Shown here: positions 1 through 8,959 of the stretch, in pieces | Layout of the letters: each line of letters opens with the position of its first letter | Position numbering within the stretch: the first letter of the stretch is position 1 | From: Staphylococcus hsinchuensis | GTDB taxonomy: Bacteria > Bacillota > Bacilli > Staphylococcales > Staphylococcaceae | Direction: 5' to 3' | DNA length: 64,000 bases | Assembly: GCF_038789205.1 (NCBI RefSeq) | Contig: NZ_CP128355.1 | Span: forward strand, 248,001-312,000 | Position numbers and translations under genes: made by a program | The notes under the pieces: generated by a model | The model's database searches: none | What the model saw: only the letters and a program-made list of their open reading frames with translations | What the model was told of the DNA's origin: nothing

Positions 1-402
1 TGCAAATCCACTCATAATGAATATACCAGGGATTAATAAACTCGGTGGTATAACAGATAATCCCATATTGACCATCGCTGTTTTACCGCCCATTTCAGAC
101 GTAACTGTTGAAAATGCACCGGCAAGTAATAAGATCAACCCTAAATTTACAATACTTGAGTTACCTGCGTTTTCTGTAAAGATTTGTACCTTTTTTGCGA
201 ATGACGTTTTGCGATCATAACATGTCCATGCTATAACAATCCCTATAAATACTGCAACATGACGTGGTAGCTGATTAAATGCATCTTCTTTGCCCATTAT
301 TGTAAAGGTAATCCCTACCCCTATATATAATAGTAAAAAGATGACGAGCGGCAATAACGCCAAAGCACCATACTGCTTTTGACTTCTTAATGAATCAGAC
401 AT
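1..402 (-). CDS. Na+/H+ antiporter, NhaC-like, N-terminal part (runs off left edge)
   Basis: This is the first 134 residues of a polytopic membrane protein whose C-terminal part lies outside the window. It starts MSDSLRSQKQYG, after a good Shine-Dalgarno (taaggag, 6 nt from ATG). Hydrophobic segments lie near residues 12-35, 47-60 and 82-105. The general look matches the NhaC/YuiF-type Na+/H+ antiporters of staphylococci, which exchange cytoplasmic sodium for protons. The family call rests on overall resemblance of the N-terminus, so the substrate is not certain. It is transcribed divergently from gltS. Confidence 0.62.
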   Translation of the reverse strand, partial: MSDSLRSQKQYGALALLPLVIFLLLYIGVGITFTIMGKEDAFNQLPRHVAVFIGIVIAWTCYDRKTSFAKKVQIFTENAGNSSIVNLGLILLLAGAFSTVTSEMGGKTAMVNMGLSVIPPSLLIPGIFIMSGFA

Positions 403-635
403 ATTTTTACTCCTTATTTCCTATTATTTCACTATGATATATATTATATCAAAAATCGCTTTTCGTCATTAAAAATGTTTAGTGATTTATATAATTATTA
501 TATTTTTTCCTAGCATCTATAGTTTTTTTTATGTATAATAGCTATCGTGGGTTTTTGTAAACGTTTTCTTAGATATATATTTTAACGGTCAATTTAACCT
601 TTGTTTGAAGCTATATTTTAATAAGGGGGAAGAAT

Positions 636-1844
636 ATGTTAAAACTAGATGCTATTACAACGTTAGCGTTAGCAAGTGTCTTATATTTACTTGGTACATA
701 TATTGCAAATAACGTCTCTATTTTACGTCGCTTATGTATTCCAGCACCTGTTATAGGCGGATTACTATTTTCTATACTTGTAGCGATTTTAGAATCATTA
801 AACATAATTACAATCAAATTGGACTCGGAGTTTATTCAGAATTTCTTTATGATGGCCTTTTTCACTACAATAGGTCTCGGCGCTTCACTTAAATTATTAA
901 AATTAGGTGGAAAGGTATTAATTTTATATTTTGTCTTTTGTGGCTTACTTGCCATCTGTCAGAATATCATTGGTGTTTCTCTAGCTAAAGTATTAAATAT
1001 ACCTCCTTTACTAGGTATGACTGCTGGTTCAATGTCAATGGAAGGTGGACACGGAAACGCTGCTGCTTACGGTAAGACATTACAAGAAATGGGTGTGGAT
1101 TCAGCTTTAACTGCAGCATTAGCGGCAGCTACACTCGGACTCGTGGCTGGCGGTTTAATTGGTGGCCCTGTCGTGAAATACTTGATTAAGAAATACAATT
1201 TAAAGCCAGAAGATATTCATGCTACTACGACAGACTACGGTAAAGTCGACGGTAATAAACATTTACATAATCGTATGAAACCAACTACTGTATTTATTAT
1301 ACAATTCACAATTATTGTAGTATGTATGGCGATTGGTTCATACATAGGAAACACTTTCTCTGATTTAACTGGCCAAAACATTCCAATCTATGTTGGTGCG
1401 ATGTTTGTAGCAGTTATAATTAGAAATATTTCAGAATATGGTAATTTAAATCTTATCGATATGAAAATCGTGGATAATATTAGCGATGTTTCTCTCGGAT
1501 TGTTCTTGTCAATCGCACTGATGAACATTAAGTTAACAGAAGTGTACCAACTCGCTATTCCACTTATTATTATCGTATTAGTACAAGTTATCTTTATCGT
1601 CTTATTTTCTGTCTTTGTTGTATTCCGTGGTCTCGGTAAAAACTATGACGCTGCCGTAATGATCGGCGGTTTCTTAGGACACGGTTTAGGTGCAACGCCT
1701 AATGCGATGGCAAACTTAGATGTTATTACTAAAAAGTTCGGTGCATCACCTAAAGCATATCTCGTTGTACCAATCGTAGGTGCATTTTTAATAGATTTAC
1801 TTGGTGTACCTATCGTGATGACATTTATAAATTTATTTAAATAA
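636..1844 (+). CDS. gltS: Sodium/glutamate symporter GltS
   Basis: A 402-residue membrane protein of the ESS (GltS) family, which imports glutamate with Na+. Two internally related halves are visible, each with the glycine-rich re-entrant loop typical of the family: GGHGNAAAYG near residue 135 and GHGLGATPNAMANL near 350. Length is normal for the family (about 400). The start follows an aaggggga Shine-Dalgarno. It is monocistronic and ends at a dispersed two-hairpin repeat that faces fni. Confidence 0.93.
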   Translation: MLKLDAITTLALASVLYLLGTYIANNVSILRRLCIPAPVIGGLLFSILVAILESLNIITIKLDSEFIQNFFMMAFFTTIGLGASLKLLKLGGKVLILYFVFCGLLAICQNIIGVSLAKVLNIPPLLGMTAGSMSMEGGHGNAAAYGKTLQEMGVDSALTAALAAATLGLVAGGLIGGPVVKYLIKKYNLKPEDIHATTTDYGKVDGNKHLHNRMKPTTVFIIQFTIIVVCMAIGSYIGNTFSDLTGQNIPIYVGAMFVAVIIRNISEYGNLNLIDMKIVDNISDVSLGLFLSIALMNIKLTEVYQLAIPLIIIVLVQVIFIVLFSVFVVFRGLGKNYDAAVMIGGFLGHGLGATPNAMANLDVITKKFGASPKAYLVVPIVGAFLIDLLGVPIVMTFINLFK

Positions 1845-1861
1845 ATACGGAGTAAACAAAT

Positions 1862-2034
1862 ATAAAAAGAGTCTGAGACAAAAATAAGTGTCTCAGACTC
1901 TTTATCAATGTGGCAGTAGATGTCTGAATTGAAAATACGCTTAGAACAAGCTTTTTTCAATCCTAGTCATCCTTGCCGGGGTGGGACTACGAAATTTCTA
2001 TTAGAAAATTCGATTTCTGTCCCGCTCCCTTTTT
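1862..2034 (+). repeat. Dispersed two-hairpin repeat, long form (copy A)
   Basis: The element starts with a hairpin GAGTCTGAGACA / TGTCTCAGACTC. A conserved middle of about 75 nt follows, containing gcttagaacaagc and tcatccttgccgggg. A second hairpin closes it, GGGAC...GAAAT / ATTTC...GTCCC. Near-identical copies lie at 31392, 40781 and 42334; short forms without the middle lie at 11694 and 60340. Here it separates the convergent ends of gltS and fni, so it probably acts as a bidirectional terminator. Confidence 0.9.
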
Positions 2035-2037
2035 AAG

Positions 2038-3081
2038 TTATCTAATATCTAAACCGCGTTGTTCAATCCAAGATAACAATTTATTACTATATATAATTTG
2101 GCTATGTTTTAAAGTATCTATATTTTGTGCATCAAGCATTGTCATAATCTTTTTCATATGTTCAGTAAATTGCTCTGCATATTCTATAGTTGCGTCAATA
2201 CCATTAGATTCTACTTGGTTTAAGAACGGTCTTGACATACCTACAGCACTCGCACCTAAAGCGAGACATTTGATTGCATCTAATGGTGTACGCACACCAC
2301 CACTTGCCAATATATTCATATCATTTTGATATGATGTACTTTCTAATAGCGACTCAACTGTAGATTGTCCCCACATACTTAAATAGTCCATATCTTTGTG
2401 TTCGCGACGCGCATTTTCAATATGAACAAAGTTCGTACCTCCACGACCACTTACATCTACGTAATGAATACCTATTTCATTTAATTGTTTAATCGTCTCT
2501 TTGCTCATCCCGAAACCAACTTCTTTAACAATGACAGGGACGTCAACACGAGCAACAATTTGTGATAAATTATCAATCCATGTAGAAAATATTCTATTCC
2601 CTTCTGGCATAACTAGCTCTTGCGGTGCATTCACGTGTACTTGTAAAGCTTGAGCATCAAGTAATTTCACTGATTCAATCGCTTTATCTACTGGTACATC
2701 AGCACCTACGTTACTAAAAATAATACCTTCTGGATTCACATCTCTTACCACGCTAAATGAAGATGCCATATCAGGGTTTCGTAGTGCGGCATGAGTTGAC
2801 CCCACAGCCATAGCCATGTTCGTCTCTTTTGCTACTTTAGCAAGTTTCTCATTGATTTGTTTCGTCCAGTCACTTCCGCCTGTCATCGCATTGATGTAAA
2901 GTGGTTGCTGTAATGTGAAGTCTTTTAATTCACTTTCCAATGATACGTCTTTCACATCAATGTTTGGGATAGAATGATGAACAAAACGCATTCCATCAAA
3001 ATCAGAAATATTGGCATCTTCTTGAGCCATAGCTATTTCAACGTGTTCATTTTTTCGCTGTTCTCTTTTTAAATCACTCAT
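2038..3081 (-). CDS. fni: Type 2 isopentenyl-diphosphate delta-isomerase
   Basis: A 347-residue FMN-dependent enzyme that interconverts IPP and DMAPP in the mevalonate-fed isoprenoid pathway. Visible family hallmarks are the N-terminal RKNEHVEIA segment, NAMTGGS, the [11 protein letters not shown] stretch, IVKEVGFG, the glycine-rich phosphate loop VSGRGGTNF and the C-terminal [12 protein letters not shown]. Length fits the type 2 family. The ATG follows a gtaggag Shine-Dalgarno. It ends next to repeat copy A; the CorA-like gene lies upstream on the same strand, 60 nt away. Confidence 0.95.
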   Translation of the reverse strand: MSDLKREQRKNEHVEIAMAQEDANISDFDGMRFVHHSIPNIDVKDVSLESELKDFTLQQPLYINAMTGGSDWTKQINEKLAKVAKETNMAMAVGSTHAALRNPDMASSFSVVRDVNPEGIIFSNVGADVPVDKAIESVKLLDAQALQVHVNAPQELVMPEGNRIFSTWIDNLSQIVARVDVPVIVKEVGFGMSKETIKQLNEIGIHYVDVSGRGGTNFVHIENARREHKDMDYLSMWGQSTVESLLESTSYQNDMNILASGGVRTPLDAIKCLALGASAVGMSRPFLNQVESNGIDATIEYAEQFTEHMKKIMTMLDAQNIDTLKHSQIIYSNKLLSWIEQRGLDIR

Positions 3082-3141
3082 GTCGTCTCCTACCTTTAAT
3101 CTTTATTCTAGCTTTTTTAAATAGTCATTTTTTCAATTATA

Positions 3142-4083
3142 TTAAAACCACTTCTTCTTTTTGAAATACACAATACAACTTATGCTAATCAATAACATGA
3201 CAGCAAGTACGATAAAGTAACCGTAGTGCCATTTTAATTCTGGCATATTCTCAAAGTTCATACCATAAATACCACTGATTAAAGTTAATGGTAAGAATAT
3301 AACCGATACTAACGTAAGCACTTGCATAACGCGATTCATTTTAAAAGAAGTGTAAGATAAATTGTTATCTCTAATTTCATTTGTCATTTCTTGAGATTGC
3401 TTTAATATGTGAATTTGTTTAATTAAATGATCTTCTATATGTTGAATATACAGATGATTTTTATCATCTACAAGTAATTTAGGGCTCTCTTTCAAATCAT
3501 CAACCAATTCATGCATCGGATAGATAAGTCGTTGGAGTTTAATAATCTTTGAACGTAATCGATATACCTTATCCATAAAGGATGGGTTCGCGCTATCTTC
3601 TATATGATGATCCTCAAACTCAAATACGCGATCCTCTACTTCATGAACCTTATCAAAATATTGATCCACTAATTGATCTAAAAGAAATAAAACGATATCT
3701 ATTACCTTTAAATCATTATATTTCTGTATGATGTATTCAATTTGTTGTTCAATATCAAATTCATGATGGTGATATGTAATTAATGTATTGTCATGGATAA
3801 AAATATTCAAGGCCTTTATGGAATAATTAGGTTGATTCAAATCATGAAACACCATATATTGATATGTATCATACGCTTTAAATTTTGCTCTCGGCGTCCC
3901 ATTTACTGTATCATCAATTTCTAGTTTATTAAAGTTAAAATCCGTTAATAACATGTGACTTTCTGATTCAGTAGGATCATCAAAGTCATACCATATGAAT
4001 GACGCATTTTCAGGTATGTCATCAACATGATTCACTGAAGCTAAAGTATTTTGTTCAGTTTTATACTTTATCATGACAGTCAT
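3142..4083 (-). CDS. CorA-type magnesium/divalent cation transporter
   Basis: A 313-residue CorA/MIT superfamily protein. A long soluble alpha/beta and coiled-coil N-terminal domain (to about residue 245) is followed by two C-terminal membrane helices. The signature GMN motif appears as YGMNFENMPE at the end of the first helix, where it forms the selectivity filter of a Mg2+ channel. A longer start at a GTG (position 4092) is possible, but that GTG is part of the Shine-Dalgarno gaggtg. The ATG at 4083 sits 6 nt downstream of it, so I take the shorter form. A second CorA-like gene lies at 33709. Confidence 0.88.
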   Translation of the reverse strand: MTVMIKYKTEQNTLASVNHVDDIPENASFIWYDFDDPTESESHMLLTDFNFNKLEIDDTVNGTPRAKFKAYDTYQYMVFHDLNQPNYSIKALNIFIHDNTLITYHHHEFDIEQQIEYIIQKYNDLKVIDIVLFLLDQLVDQYFDKVHEVEDRVFEFEDHHIEDSANPSFMDKVYRLRSKIIKLQRLIYPMHELVDDLKESPKLLVDDKNHLYIQHIEDHLIKQIHILKQSQEMTNEIRDNNLSYTSFKMNRVMQVLTLVSVIFLPLTLISGIYGMNFENMPELKWHYGYFIVLAVMLLISISCIVYFKKKKWF

Positions 4084-4208
4084 TACAATCACCTCAAATC
4101 GTTTACTTTATTTTATCACGAATCGGGAAATATGTATGATGATTACTTAATAAGTTATCCGAATGTTATTTAATATTTTCAAATTCTTAACAGAAAGGAG
4201 ATTGCACT

Positions 4209-4676
4209 ATGTCTAAAAATTTCAAACTAACACAAACAGTTACGGAAGATATGATTGATCACAATGGTCATGTGCATGATGCAAATTATAATATTTTATT
4301 CAGTAAAGCTATAAATGAATTTAATTACGAAAATGGATTATCCCTCGAGGAAAGAGAACAGTTAAAATACACGATGTTTACTGTTGAAGAACATACAAGT
4401 TATTTAGCGGAATTACTAAAAAATGAGGCCTTCGAAATAAATGTTTATATTTATAATTATGATGAGAAACGCGTTCACTTTTTCAATATAATGACTAAAC
4501 CGGACGGCACAACTGTAGCAACGAACGAAGTTATGATGTTAGGCATAAGTAGAGAGACACGTAAAACTGCACCGTTTCCTGAACAATATGCCAAACAAAT
4601 TCAGCAGTACTATAAAGAACAACCACAAATTGACTGGCCGAAGCAACTCGGTCATCGTATAGATATTCCGAAATGA
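4209..4676 (+). CDS. Acyl-CoA thioesterase family (hot-dog fold)
   Basis: A 155-residue single-domain protein resembling 4HBT thioesterases. The N-terminal DHNGHVHDANYNILFSKA segment corresponds to the active-site region and first helix of the hot-dog fold, and the middle (FEINVYIYNYDEKRVHFFNIM) gives the central strands. Substrate is not predictable from sequence. An agaaaggag Shine-Dalgarno precedes the ATG. The downstream 131-residue gene follows within 20 nt, so the two form an operon. Confidence 0.78.
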   Translation: MSKNFKLTQTVTEDMIDHNGHVHDANYNILFSKAINEFNYENGLSLEEREQLKYTMFTVEEHTSYLAELLKNEAFEINVYIYNYDEKRVHFFNIMTKPDGTTVATNEVMMLGISRETRKTAPFPEQYAKQIQQYYKEQPQIDWPKQLGHRIDIPK

Positions 4677-4693
4677 GACGGAGGACGTTAATC

Positions 4694-5089
4694 ATGACAC
4701 AATCTAAAAAAGATGCGATTCATTCTCAACTTTATGACATATACGATGAAATTAAAGCTCAGCTGACAGAACTAAATCAAGAGAAAGCACTCGTCATAAA
4801 TGGTCCAGATACAAAACTCATCAAACGTGGAATTGAAATAAGTTACCTCCAAGGTCAGAAACGAGCAACAGACCACATCTTTAATTTAATAGAGCAACAT
4901 CCAGACGAAAGTGAATTTTTATCGAGTTATAAATCAACTGAACAAATGGTTAAAGAACAATTAGATAGTAACAAAAAATACTTTTCTAATATGTCTGAAC
5001 CAAATGATGATTTTGAACAAGTTATATCAAAGTACTATCATGCTTTAGGGCAACAATTCGTTTTTGAACAAATGAATAAGACCAATTAA
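4694..5089 (+). CDS. Small all-helical protein of unknown function
   Basis: A 131-residue hydrophilic, charged, probably all-alpha protein with no signal peptide or membrane segment. I do not recognise the family. An earlier in-frame ATG at 4673 overlaps the stop of the thioesterase gene. However, cggagg lies 9 nt before the ATG at 4694, so translation most likely begins MTQSKKDAIHS. Cotranscription with the preceding thioesterase and a shared terminator at 5092 suggest a linked role, but nothing in the sequence defines it. Confidence 0.7.
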   Translation: MTQSKKDAIHSQLYDIYDEIKAQLTELNQEKALVINGPDTKLIKRGIEISYLQGQKRATDHIFNLIEQHPDESEFLSSYKSTEQMVKEQLDSNKKYFSNMSEPNDDFEQVISKYYHALGQQFVFEQMNKTN

Positions 5090-5091
5090 AA

Positions 5092-5157
5092 AACAAGGCG
5101 GGACAAATTGTGCGGTTAAACCAACTGTTTAAAACACTCATTGTGTCCTGCCTTGTT
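5092..5157. terminator. Long bidirectional terminator hairpin
   Basis: Arms AACAAGGCGGGACAA and TTGTGTCCTGCCTTGTT pair with one bulge around a loop of about 34 nt. A runs on the left and a T-containing tail on the right let it serve the thioesterase operon and the opposite hydrolase gene. Confidence 0.75.
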
Positions 5158-5202
5158 AAGTATTTTCGCCTTCTTTTAGCATACGCATTAAGGCGTCGTG
5201 TT

Positions 5203-6102
5203 CTATTGATTAATCGTATTTACAATTTGTTTCACTACTTTATGAGATTCTCTGATTGGTAATAGTGCAAAAGCATTCACCATTTTTGGATATTCAAAAT
5301 AATGAACCGGTTGTTGTTCAGATTTTAAGATTTGTTCTAACTTAACCATATCAGGATTGTAAATTTCTCTTGTACCTCCAAACATAAACACTGGAGGCAG
5401 TCCGATTAAATTGCCATTTATAGGGGAAATGCGCGCATCATCCAATGGTACGTCGCCAGCCCATTGTTGGAGTATCTTTTTAAGTCCATCCTTTTTGACG
5501 ATGACATCTTTATCTTCTAATTGTGACGTAATTTCATTATTATCTAATTGTGCATCTAACATTGGTGAAATTAAATAAACTTTATTAGGTAGTGGCTGAT
5601 TATTTGCTTGTAATTGCTGCACAAAGCTCAGTGCCAATGCGCCACCAGTACCATCACCCATTATCACTATATCCTGTGCTTGTACTTCAGATAATAGTTG
5701 CTCATAAACTTTTAATACGGCTTGATATGTGTCTTCTAAATGAAATGACGGTGTCTTAGGATAAATAGGCATCACCACTTCATACAAAGTACTTAAGGCA
5801 AGCTTATCCATAAATCGCCAATGGAATGCTGATGGCTGAAATATGTTATACCCACCATGAATATATAATATTTTTTTCTCGTGACTATGTCTAAATCTAA
5901 ATCTAAATAATTGCATATCACCTAGAGCATCTTTATCTAAATCTGATTTAACATTAAGCGTTTCAGGTTTTTTATGCTTTTTTGCATTTACACTTTCTCT
6001 TTTAGTTAAAAATTTTTCAAAATGCTGTTCATCCTTAAACAGTATTGATCTTTGTGGTAATAAATATTTGTTAATAAATTTCGTTGCTAACTTTGATTTC
6101 AT
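5203..6102 (-). CDS. Alpha/beta hydrolase (HSL-like), catalytic triad apparently lost
   Basis: A 299-residue protein of the hormone-sensitive-lipase/acetyl-esterase type. The oxyanion-hole motif HGG is intact (residues 82-84). The nucleophile elbow reads GDGTGG (149-154), where the family has GDSAGG, so the catalytic serine position is glycine 151. The C-terminal motif that normally carries the catalytic histidine (YPGMVHAF type) reads YPKMVNAF, with Asn276. The acidic region reads GGTREIYNPD. The fold is therefore retained while the esterase chemistry looks lost. The reading frame is intact and not otherwise decayed. Confidence 0.85.
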   Translation of the reverse strand: MKSKLATKFINKYLLPQRSILFKDEQHFEKFLTKRESVNAKKHKKPETLNVKSDLDKDALGDMQLFRFRFRHSHEKKILYIHGGYNIFQPSAFHWRFMDKLALSTLYEVVMPIYPKTPSFHLEDTYQAVLKVYEQLLSEVQAQDIVIMGDGTGGALALSFVQQLQANNQPLPNKVYLISPMLDAQLDNNEITSQLEDKDVIVKKDGLKKILQQWAGDVPLDDARISPINGNLIGLPPVFMFGGTREIYNPDMVKLEQILKSEQQPVHYFEYPKMVNAFALLPIRESHKVVKQIVNTINQ

Positions 6103-6363
6103 CTATTATCAATCCTATCTAAGTAATATTAAGTAGCCCCTTATGATTAACGGTAACATGTAATTCTTTAAATATGATGAGGAAATGTATATCATGACAA
6201 TTAGAAACTCGTATAATATAATGAGAATAATAAAAAGATCACTAGTTTGAAAACCACATTCGTACTTTATTTAAAATAAATCACTTGTTACATATTATAA
6301 CAAATTCATTTTAAATATTCTAAAATAATTCAATAGTGACCACTTGTTAGAAAGGAGCATGTT

Positions 6364-6993
6364 ATGTCTCAAAAACAACACCTCAGGGATTTCGAACATA
6401 CTTTGACACATGAACCCTTGCATAGAGTTATGTCACGAGGAAAGAAGAAAAGATCATGGATTAGTTTAATTATCCAATTTATCGTACTGATATTAGTGAC
6501 CATTTCCGTTTACAGTATGTTTAAAGATCCTATCTTTAAATTAGTCTTTGTCGATAAAACGATTAACTTTCACCAATTGACGGATTTCCAAAATACTATG
6601 AATGATATTGGCAATTTGAACTTAAACATTCAAAATATCGATAATCTCCAACAAGTCATTGACCAATTAATTATTGTATTTTACGCCTTCTTTATTGCAG
6701 GTATTATCAGTATTATTTTAACTATTTTGACAATGCTATTTAATAGAACTGCATTAAAGATTTTAAACTTTTTCATTATAGCAATCATGTTCGTCATCAC
6801 ATTCGGTTTTTCTTATTTAATAAACAATATTGCAAACAGAATCGCTGATAAAATAAATGAATTTTCATTATCTGTTAAACCTGATCAGATTGTTACACAA
6901 TCCAATGCGATTCACAATGCATTTATTTTATTAATTTGTGCCCTGGCACTGTTGTTTATTAGTTTGTTCTTTAGAAACCGTAGCGTACATTAA
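6364..6993 (+). CDS. Membrane protein of unknown function
   Basis: A 209-residue protein with a basic N-terminal cytoplasmic stretch (RGKKKRSW). It has about four membrane segments, near residues 36-52, 100-122, 130-153 and 178-200. The first loop (residues 55-95) is hydrophilic and Asn/Gln/Asp rich and probably faces outside. I do not recognise the family. A strong Shine-Dalgarno (agaaaggag) precedes the ATG. It is a single gene closed by the terminator at 7025. Confidence 0.75.
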   Translation: MSQKQHLRDFEHTLTHEPLHRVMSRGKKKRSWISLIIQFIVLILVTISVYSMFKDPIFKLVFVDKTINFHQLTDFQNTMNDIGNLNLNIQNIDNLQQVIDQLIIVFYAFFIAGIISIILTILTMLFNRTALKILNFFIIAIMFVITFGFSYLINNIANRIADKINEFSLSVKPDQIVTQSNAIHNAFILLICALALLFISLFFRNRSVH

Positions 6994-7024
6994 TTTGAAA
7001 TATGTGTTTATTTAAATGAATACA

Positions 7025-7064
7025 AAAAAAGACCCAAGTGCTAATTATCGCACTTGGGCTTTTT
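7025..7064. terminator. Bidirectional terminator
   Basis: CCCAAGTGC and GCACTTGGG pair around an 8-nt loop, flanked by A runs on the left and a T run on the right. It lies between the convergent 209-residue membrane protein gene and the EmrB-like gene. Confidence 0.9.
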
Positions 7065-7074
7065 TATGCTATCG

Positions 7075-8946
7075 TTATTTTTCTTTAGAAATATAATGTT
7101 CTTTTCCTTTGAGGAAGATACTGAGAATAAATGCTAAACCACTTAATCCAGTAGCAACGATAAATGCACTATTAACACCATTGATAGAAGCAAGTTTTTG
7201 TACAAATTGTAGAATTTGTTGTGTGGCCATTTGTTCGCCACCCATTGCCTGAGCCATTTCTTGTAGTCTATCTTTAATAAATGGACTCGTTTTATCTAAA
7301 TCTTGTGCATATGTTGCAGCGTGCTTTGTAGTTTGGGTAGACATCACTGTAACTAATAATGCTGTACCGATTGAACCTGCAAGTTGTCTTAACGTATTAG
7401 ATAACGCATTGCCATGAGGGATTAAACGTTGAGGTAATGCGTTCATACCTGCAGTCATTATTGGCATCATAATAAAACTCATACCAAATGAACGAATAAT
7501 ATAAATTAACATTAAATGTCCATATGTGGTATTCATATTTAACTTCGTTAATTCCCATGTCGCAAAGGTCATAATACCTGTACCGATTAAAGCTAATGGT
7601 TTGATACCAATCTTATCTAATAAACGACCTGCAATCGGACCGATTACACCCATGATTAATGCACCTGGAAGCAGTAGAAGTCCTGATTGAATTGCCGTAA
7701 ATCCTCTCATATTTTGTAAATATAGTGGCAATAAGATCATACCACCGAATAAACTCATCGTTACAATCATATTGATGACTGTCGTAAGTGTGAAGCCTGA
7801 GTATTTTAACACTTCCATATTTAACATTGGTACACGCATTGTCATTTCACGTACAACAAATAAGACTATGAAGATGATACCAATGATAAGTGAAATAAGA
7901 ACAATTGGTGATGTCCACGTATTATTCCCCGCTTCACTAAATCCATATAACAGTGCACCAAAACCAATGGTACTACAAATAATTCCAGGAATATCAGCTT
8001 TAGGATTTGAAGTAACTTGGTATACTTTGAACCATACATAAGAAATGAGTAACGAAACTAATCCAATAATAAACATACCGTAGAACATCACGTTCCAGTG
8101 GTAATTTTCAACGATATAACCTGATAACGTCGGGCCAATTGCGGGGGCTAAAATCATCGCAATACCGAGTGTACCCATAGCAGCACCACGTTTTTCAGGT
8201 GGGAATATCGTCATAAACACGTTTGTTCCTAATGGCATTAAGACGCCGGCACCGATCGCTTGTAACACACGACCAGCCATCATCATTGTAAATGAACCGG
8301 ATAAACCACAGACGAGAGAACCTAACGTGAATAAAGACATTGAAACTAAGAATAATTTTCTATAAGAATACTTATTAAACAAGAATGCACTGACCGGGAT
8401 TAAGATTCCGTTCACTAGCATGAAACCTGTCATCAACCATTGACCTGTATTAGAAGAAATATTGAAGTCAGTGTTTATTTTTGGTAAGGCAACGTTTAAT
8501 AGCGTTTGGTTTAAAATCGCAATAAACATACCAAATATCATTGCTATTAATATTTTAGTTTGAGATGTCCCTTTACCAAACATAAATGAACTATGTTTAT
8601 TTTTAAGCTTCTCGTTTACAATTGCTTCATCTGATTGAGGATTGATTTTTTCATGATCTTTATCTTCAGTATTACTATCGTTTACTTCTTGAGTTGTGTC
8701 GTTTTTACTTTGTGTTGATTGTGTATCGTTGTGACGTGCATTGCTTTCAACATCTTCAGATTGTTTTTCTTGATCTCGCACATTAAATTTAGATTGATAA
8801 CTTTCATTTGAAGTATTGTGATTAGATGTTGATTGTTCCATCGTTTGTTTTGATTTCTTTTTTCTTCCTTTAACAAAGAATAAGTTAATCAAACCAACTA
8901 GAATGAGCGCTATAATTACGTAAATCACTATGAAGGCCGCTGACAT
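7075..8946 (-). CDS. EmrB/QacA-type drug efflux transporter with long N-terminal extension
   Basis: A 623-residue major facilitator of the DHA2 (14-helix) family, a proton-driven drug exporter. The MFS core begins near residue 128 (TKILIAMIFGMFIAILNQTLLNVALP) and carries the usual motif A (AGRVLQAIGAG) and motif C (APAIGPTLSGY). Ahead of the core lies one extra membrane helix (residues 4-24) and a linker of about 100 residues rich in Ser, Asn, Gln, Asp and Lys. The upstream gene encodes the HlyD-type partner (broken here). A TetR gene stands divergent to the pair. Confidence 0.9.
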   Translation of the reverse strand: MSAAFIVIYVIIALILVGLINLFFVKGRKKKSKQTMEQSTSNHNTSNESYQSKFNVRDQEKQSEDVESNARHNDTQSTQSKNDTTQEVNDSNTEDKDHEKINPQSDEAIVNEKLKNKHSSFMFGKGTSQTKILIAMIFGMFIAILNQTLLNVALPKINTDFNISSNTGQWLMTGFMLVNGILIPVSAFLFNKYSYRKLFLVSMSLFTLGSLVCGLSGSFTMMMAGRVLQAIGAGVLMPLGTNVFMTIFPPEKRGAAMGTLGIAMILAPAIGPTLSGYIVENYHWNVMFYGMFIIGLVSLLISYVWFKVYQVTSNPKADIPGIICSTIGFGALLYGFSEAGNNTWTSPIVLISLIIGIIFIVLFVVREMTMRVPMLNMEVLKYSGFTLTTVINMIVTMSLFGGMILLPLYLQNMRGFTAIQSGLLLLPGALIMGVIGPIAGRLLDKIGIKPLALIGTGIMTFATWELTKLNMNTTYGHLMLIYIIRSFGMSFIMMPIMTAGMNALPQRLIPHGNALSNTLRQLAGSIGTALLVTVMSTQTTKHAATYAQDLDKTSPFIKDRLQEMAQAMGGEQMATQQILQFVQKLASINGVNSAFIVATGLSGLAFILSIFLKGKEHYISKEK

Positions 8947-8959
8947 TTAAAGACCCCCC

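Noticed and set aside
1973..2329. ORF starting with MPGWDYEISIRKF, seen again at 31500
   Set aside because: The shared start comes from the dispersed repeat; the rest differs and runs antisense to fni or the YhgE-like gene.
4084..4092. Upstream GTG start for the CorA-like gene
   Set aside because: The GTG is part of the gaggtg Shine-Dalgarno that serves the ATG at 4083.
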